DNA of 64,000 nucleotides, taken from contig NZ_FXTJ01000002.1 of assembly GCF_900182545.1 (NCBI RefSeq), positions 62,001 to 126,000 on the forward strand. The letters are read 5' to 3'. The notes under the pieces were generated by a model that had not been told where the DNA came from, did not search any database, and saw only the letters and a list, made by a program, of their open reading frames with translations. The translations under genes and the position numbers were made by a program. Source of the DNA: Geodermatophilus aquaeductus. GTDB taxonomy: Bacteria; Actinomycetota; Actinomycetes; Mycobacteriales; Geodermatophilaceae. Shown in pieces: positions 61,635 to 64,000 of the stretch (position 1 is its first letter; every line of letters begins with the position of its first letter).

Positions 61635-62339
61635 ATGACCAGCAGCAGTGACCCGGACGTCATCCGGCGGCAGATCGAGGAGACGCGTCGTGAGCTGAGC
61701 TACGACGTCGACGCCCTCAACGAGAAGGTCAACCCGGCCCGCGTCATCGACCGGCGCATGGCCACGGCCAAGGGCCGCTTCGCCCGCGCCAAGGACAGGG
61801 TCATGGGCTCGTCCCACGACACCTCCTACTCGACGCGCGGCAGCGGGCAGAACGCCCTGAGCTCCGTGCAGGGCACGGCCTCCAACGCGGCCGGCTCGGT
61901 GCAGGACGCGGCGTCCAACGCCGCGGGCACGGTGCAGGACGCGGCCTCCCAGGCGGCGCACGCCGTCCAGCAGGCCCCCGACGCGGTGATCCGCCAGACG
62001 CAGGGCAACCCCCTGGCCGCCGGGCTGATCGCCTTCGGTGTCGGCTGGCTGGTGTCGAGCCTGCTGCCGGCCTCGGAGAAGGAGCGTCAGCTGGCCCAGC
62101 AGGCCGAGACCACGCTGCGCGAGCACAAGGACGAGCTCCTCGCGCCGGCCAAGCAGGCCGCGCAGGAGGTCGGCGAGCAGCTCAAGCCGGCCGCCCAGCA
62201 CGCCGTCGAGGAGGTCCGGGGCACCGCCACGGACGCCGCCCAGACGGTCAAGCAGGAGGGCCAGTCGGCCGCGCAGGACGTGCAGGGCCAGGCCCAGCAG
62301 TCCCGCCAGACGGTGCAGAGTCAGTCCTCCAGCAGCTGA
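61635..62339 (+). CDS. DUF3618 domain protein with LEA-like repeats
   Basis: A 234-aa protein. DUF3618 at the N-terminus (PDVIRRQIEETRRELSYDVD), then QDAASNAAGTVQDAASQAAH-type repeats, a TM helix (LAAGLIAFGVGWLVSSLLPA), and a long alpha-helical Gln/Ala/Glu tail. Last of the three-gene cluster; CTGGAG before the ATG. Confidence 0.88.
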   Translation: MTSSSDPDVIRRQIEETRRELSYDVDALNEKVNPARVIDRRMATAKGRFARAKDRVMGSSHDTSYSTRGSGQNALSSVQGTASNAAGSVQDAASNAAGTVQDAASQAAHAVQQAPDAVIRQTQGNPLAAGLIAFGVGWLVSSLLPASEKERQLAQQAETTLREHKDELLAPAKQAAQEVGEQLKPAAQHAVEEVRGTATDAAQTVKQEGQSAAQDVQGQAQQSRQTVQSQSSSS

Positions 62340-62363
62340 GCACCCGTACCACCCGCTCGACCA

Positions 62364-62402
62364 CACAGCGCCCCGCCGGGTCCGTCCCGGCGGGGCGCTG
62401 TG
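62364..62402 (+). terminator. terminator of the envelope cluster
   Basis: A perfect 17-bp stem, CACAGCGCCCCGCCGGG (62364-62380) and CCCGGCGGGGCGCTGTG (62386-62402), with loop TCCGT. It lies 24 bases past the last stop. Confidence 0.8.
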
Positions 62403-62481
62403 GTGTCCGCCCCTCCCCTGCGGGGGTGAGCCGGTCGGCCGTCGGCTCGACGAGACGGGTGCGCGCGCCGATCCCCCCGGT

Positions 62482-63663
62482 GTGACCGGGACCGGGGCCG
62501 AACTGGCGGCGCTGCGCGCGCAGGTCGCCGAGCTGCGTGCCGAGCGCGCCACGCTGGCCGCGCTGGTCGCCGACCGCGGCGAGGAGCTCGCCGTCGCCGC
62601 GCGGATGCTGCGCGCCCGCGCCGCCACGATGACCAGCGTCGTCGACGCGATCACCGAGCAGTCCGTCGTCGGCACCGACCGCGACGGCGTGGTCCGCGTG
62701 TGGAACCCCGGCGCGGAGCGGCTGCTCGGGCTGCCGCGCGCCGACGTCGTCCGCCGCCGCCGGATCACCGACTTCCACCTGCCCGAGGAGCTCGAGGGCC
62801 GCGGGCTGGACGCGCTGGTGGCGGCCGCGGCCGAGCACGGCAGCGACGTCCGCGACTGGACCTACGTCGCCGCCGACGGCGGCCGCCGGACCGTCTCGGT
62901 CGCCGTCACCCCGCGCGCCGACGACGAGGGCGGCCCCGCGGGCTGGACCTTCGTCGGGACCGACATGACCGAGGTGCGCGCCGCCGAGCGGCTCAAGGAC
63001 CAGTTCGTCGCGCTGGTCAGCCACGAGCTGCGCACCCCCCTGGCGGCGGTGCTCGGCTGGCTGGAGGTCGTGCTGGACGACCCCGCGCTCGACGCCGGCC
63101 ACCGTCGGTCGCTCGACATCGTCACCCGCAACGCCACCCGCCTCGAGCGCCTGGTCGGGGACCTGCTGTTCACCGCGCAGGTCGAGGCCGGCCGCTTCGT
63201 GCTCTCCCCGGGCGAGGTCGACCTCGGCGAGCTGGTGGCCGCCGCGGAGGAGTCCGCGCGGGTCGCCGCCGCGGCCGCCGGCGTCACGTTGACCGCACGC
63301 CTGCCCGGGCCCGGGCCGGTGGTGCCCGGCGACGCCGTCCGGCTGGCCCAGGCGGTGGACAACCTGGTCTCCAACGCGGTGAAGTTCACGCCGCGCGGCG
63401 GGCGGGTGGAGCTCGCCGTCGAGGCCGGGGACGCCGTCGCGTGCGTGCACGTCCGCGACACCGGCGTCGGCATCCCCGCGGCCGATCAGCCGCGGCTGGG
63501 CGGGCGGTTCGTCCGCGCGGCGAGCGCCGTCCGCGCCGGGGTCCCCGGCGTCGGGCTCGGCCTGTCCATCACCCGGGCGATCGCCACCGCCCACGGCGGC
63601 CGGCTGGAGCTGGCCGGCGCGGAGGGGCGCGGGACCACCGCCACCCTGGTGCTGCCCCGCTGA
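62482..63663 (+). CDS. PAS-domain sensor histidine kinase
   Basis: A 393-aa cytosolic kinase. A short coiled coil (residues 5-45: LAALRAQVAELRAERATLAA) leads to a PAS domain (about 48-165; VVGTDRDGVVRVWNPGAERL), then the HisKA box FVALVSHELRTPLAAVLG with the phosphorylated His, N box DNLVSNAVKFTPRG, G1 VRDTGVGIP and G2 GVGLGLSI. No membrane segment. GTG at 62482 is the only reasonable start after the terminator. Confidence 0.9.
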   Translation: MTGTGAELAALRAQVAELRAERATLAALVADRGEELAVAARMLRARAATMTSVVDAITEQSVVGTDRDGVVRVWNPGAERLLGLPRADVVRRRRITDFHLPEELEGRGLDALVAAAAEHGSDVRDWTYVAADGGRRTVSVAVTPRADDEGGPAGWTFVGTDMTEVRAAERLKDQFVALVSHELRTPLAAVLGWLEVVLDDPALDAGHRRSLDIVTRNATRLERLVGDLLFTAQVEAGRFVLSPGEVDLGELVAAAEESARVAAAAAGVTLTARLPGPGPVVPGDAVRLAQAVDNLVSNAVKFTPRGGRVELAVEAGDAVACVHVRDTGVGIPAADQPRLGGRFVRAASAVRAGVPGVGLGLSITRAIATAHGGRLELAGAEGRGTTATLVLPR

Positions 63664-63730
63664 GAGCACACCGTCCTGCGGCAGTCTTGCGGGGGTCGCG
63701 CGGAGCGGCTGCGGCGCCGGTGGCAGGCTC

Positions 63731-64000
63731 GTGATCGTGATCCCGGACGACGGCATCCCCGTCCGGCGGGCCTCGATCGTCACCGACGGCGAGCTGCCCG
63801 CCCGGCTGCTGGCATTCCTCGAGGACCGCACCGCACCGGCCGGCGACGCCCCGCCCGCGGTCCGGGTCGACCCCGACCTCGTGGCGCGGCTGCGCGCCGC
63901 GCACGCCGAGGCCCTGCCGGGGCGGCTGGCCGCCATCACCGGCGCCGCACGGGCCGGGGACGCCCGCGCGCTGGCCGCCGACGCCGGCGCCCTGGCCGGG
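63731..64000 (+). CDS. possible Hpt-like signalling protein (partial, runs off the edge)
   Basis: GTG at 63731 starts an open frame of 90 visible codons with no stop. A short N-terminal part is followed by helical LRAAHAEALPGRLAAI and ARAGDARALAADAGALAG, like the Hpt repeat AHxLKG, but the phosphorylated His position reads Gly. It lies 67 bases after the histidine kinase. Weak identification. Confidence 0.4.
   Translation, partial: MIVIPDDGIPVRRASIVTDGELPARLLAFLEDRTAPAGDAPPAVRVDPDLVARLRAAHAEALPGRLAAITGAARAGDARALAADAGALAG

Overview
The window is chromosomal DNA of a very high-GC actinobacterium. Coding density is high, GTG starts are frequent, many same-strand genes overlap by four bases (ATGA/GTGA), and the gene set is typical: CysO/CysM/Mec sulfur transfer, ClpS-DUF2017, RlmA, A-type CtaD beside SerB, deazaflavin (F420)-type oxidoreductases and IdeR-like iron boxes. 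The overall picture resembles Geodermatophilaceae (Blastococcus/Geodermatophilus/Modestobacter), but that family call is inference. I see no rRNA, CRISPR array, insertion sequence or prophage. One tRNA-Leu(TAG) is present.

Layout. 1-6.7 kb: an EAL protein divergent from a TetR regulator, DUF427 and DUF3618 genes, the tRNA, a secreted-type conserved protein, a two-helix membrane protein with an acidic tail, a methyltransferase and an HPP-CBS membrane protein. 6.7-20.5 kb: a block that matches, in order and orientation, the mycobacterial neighbourhood pncB-clpS-DUF2017-mec-cysO-cysM-(Rv1339-like MBL)-rph-rdgB. Here it is interrupted at 8.1-13.9 kb by YjbQ, a peroxiredoxin, a TetR/QsdR-like regulator, a secreted PET-hydrolase/cutinase homologue, 6-phosphogluconate dehydrogenase, DUF4262 and a stand-alone LigD-type polymerase. 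20.6-24.3 kb: serB and ctaD, then a GlsB-like stress membrane protein. 24.3-32.1 kb: rRNA methyltransferase, two efflux-type MFS proteins, a phosphodiesterase, a CtaG-like protein, a His-rich CDF transporter and an M23 peptidase. 32.4-41.8 kb: a zinc alcohol dehydrogenase, AraJ-like MFS, two sugar/redox genes including a glycosyltransferase coupled to an Fe-S-motif GMC oxidoreductase, an aldonolactone oxidase, a PLP enzyme and a small HTH protein with a twin operator. 41.8-48.9 kb: ABC-F ATPase, small enzymes, an AlkX-like protein and an aldo/keto reductase. 48.9-59.8 kb: FUSC protein, an iron-siderophore binding lipoprotein with an IdeR-like box, F420-type oxidoreductases, a YgiB/YgiC-like pair, FNT channel, HerA-like ATPase, zinc metallopeptidase, enoyl-CoA hydratase, and a siderophore-interacting protein behind a second IdeR-like box. 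60.1-64.0 kb: a three-gene envelope cluster (low-complexity protein, holin-family protein, DUF3618), a PAS histidine kinase and the start of a possible Hpt-like protein.

Most notable observations: (1) a well-preserved secreted polyester-hydrolase homologue with complete catalytic triad and its own terminator; (2) a CysO whose gene encodes an extra C-terminal Cys after Gly-Gly, beside the JAMM peptidase that could remove it; (3) a three-copy dispersed palindromic element, each copy docked on the stop codon of a minus-strand gene, whose outer arms covary; (4) the glycosyltransferase/Fe-S GMC pair; (5) a twin 18-bp operator before an HTH gene. Starts given below often replace the longest possible frame, because Shine-Dalgarno position, family alignment or codon context supports a shorter protein.
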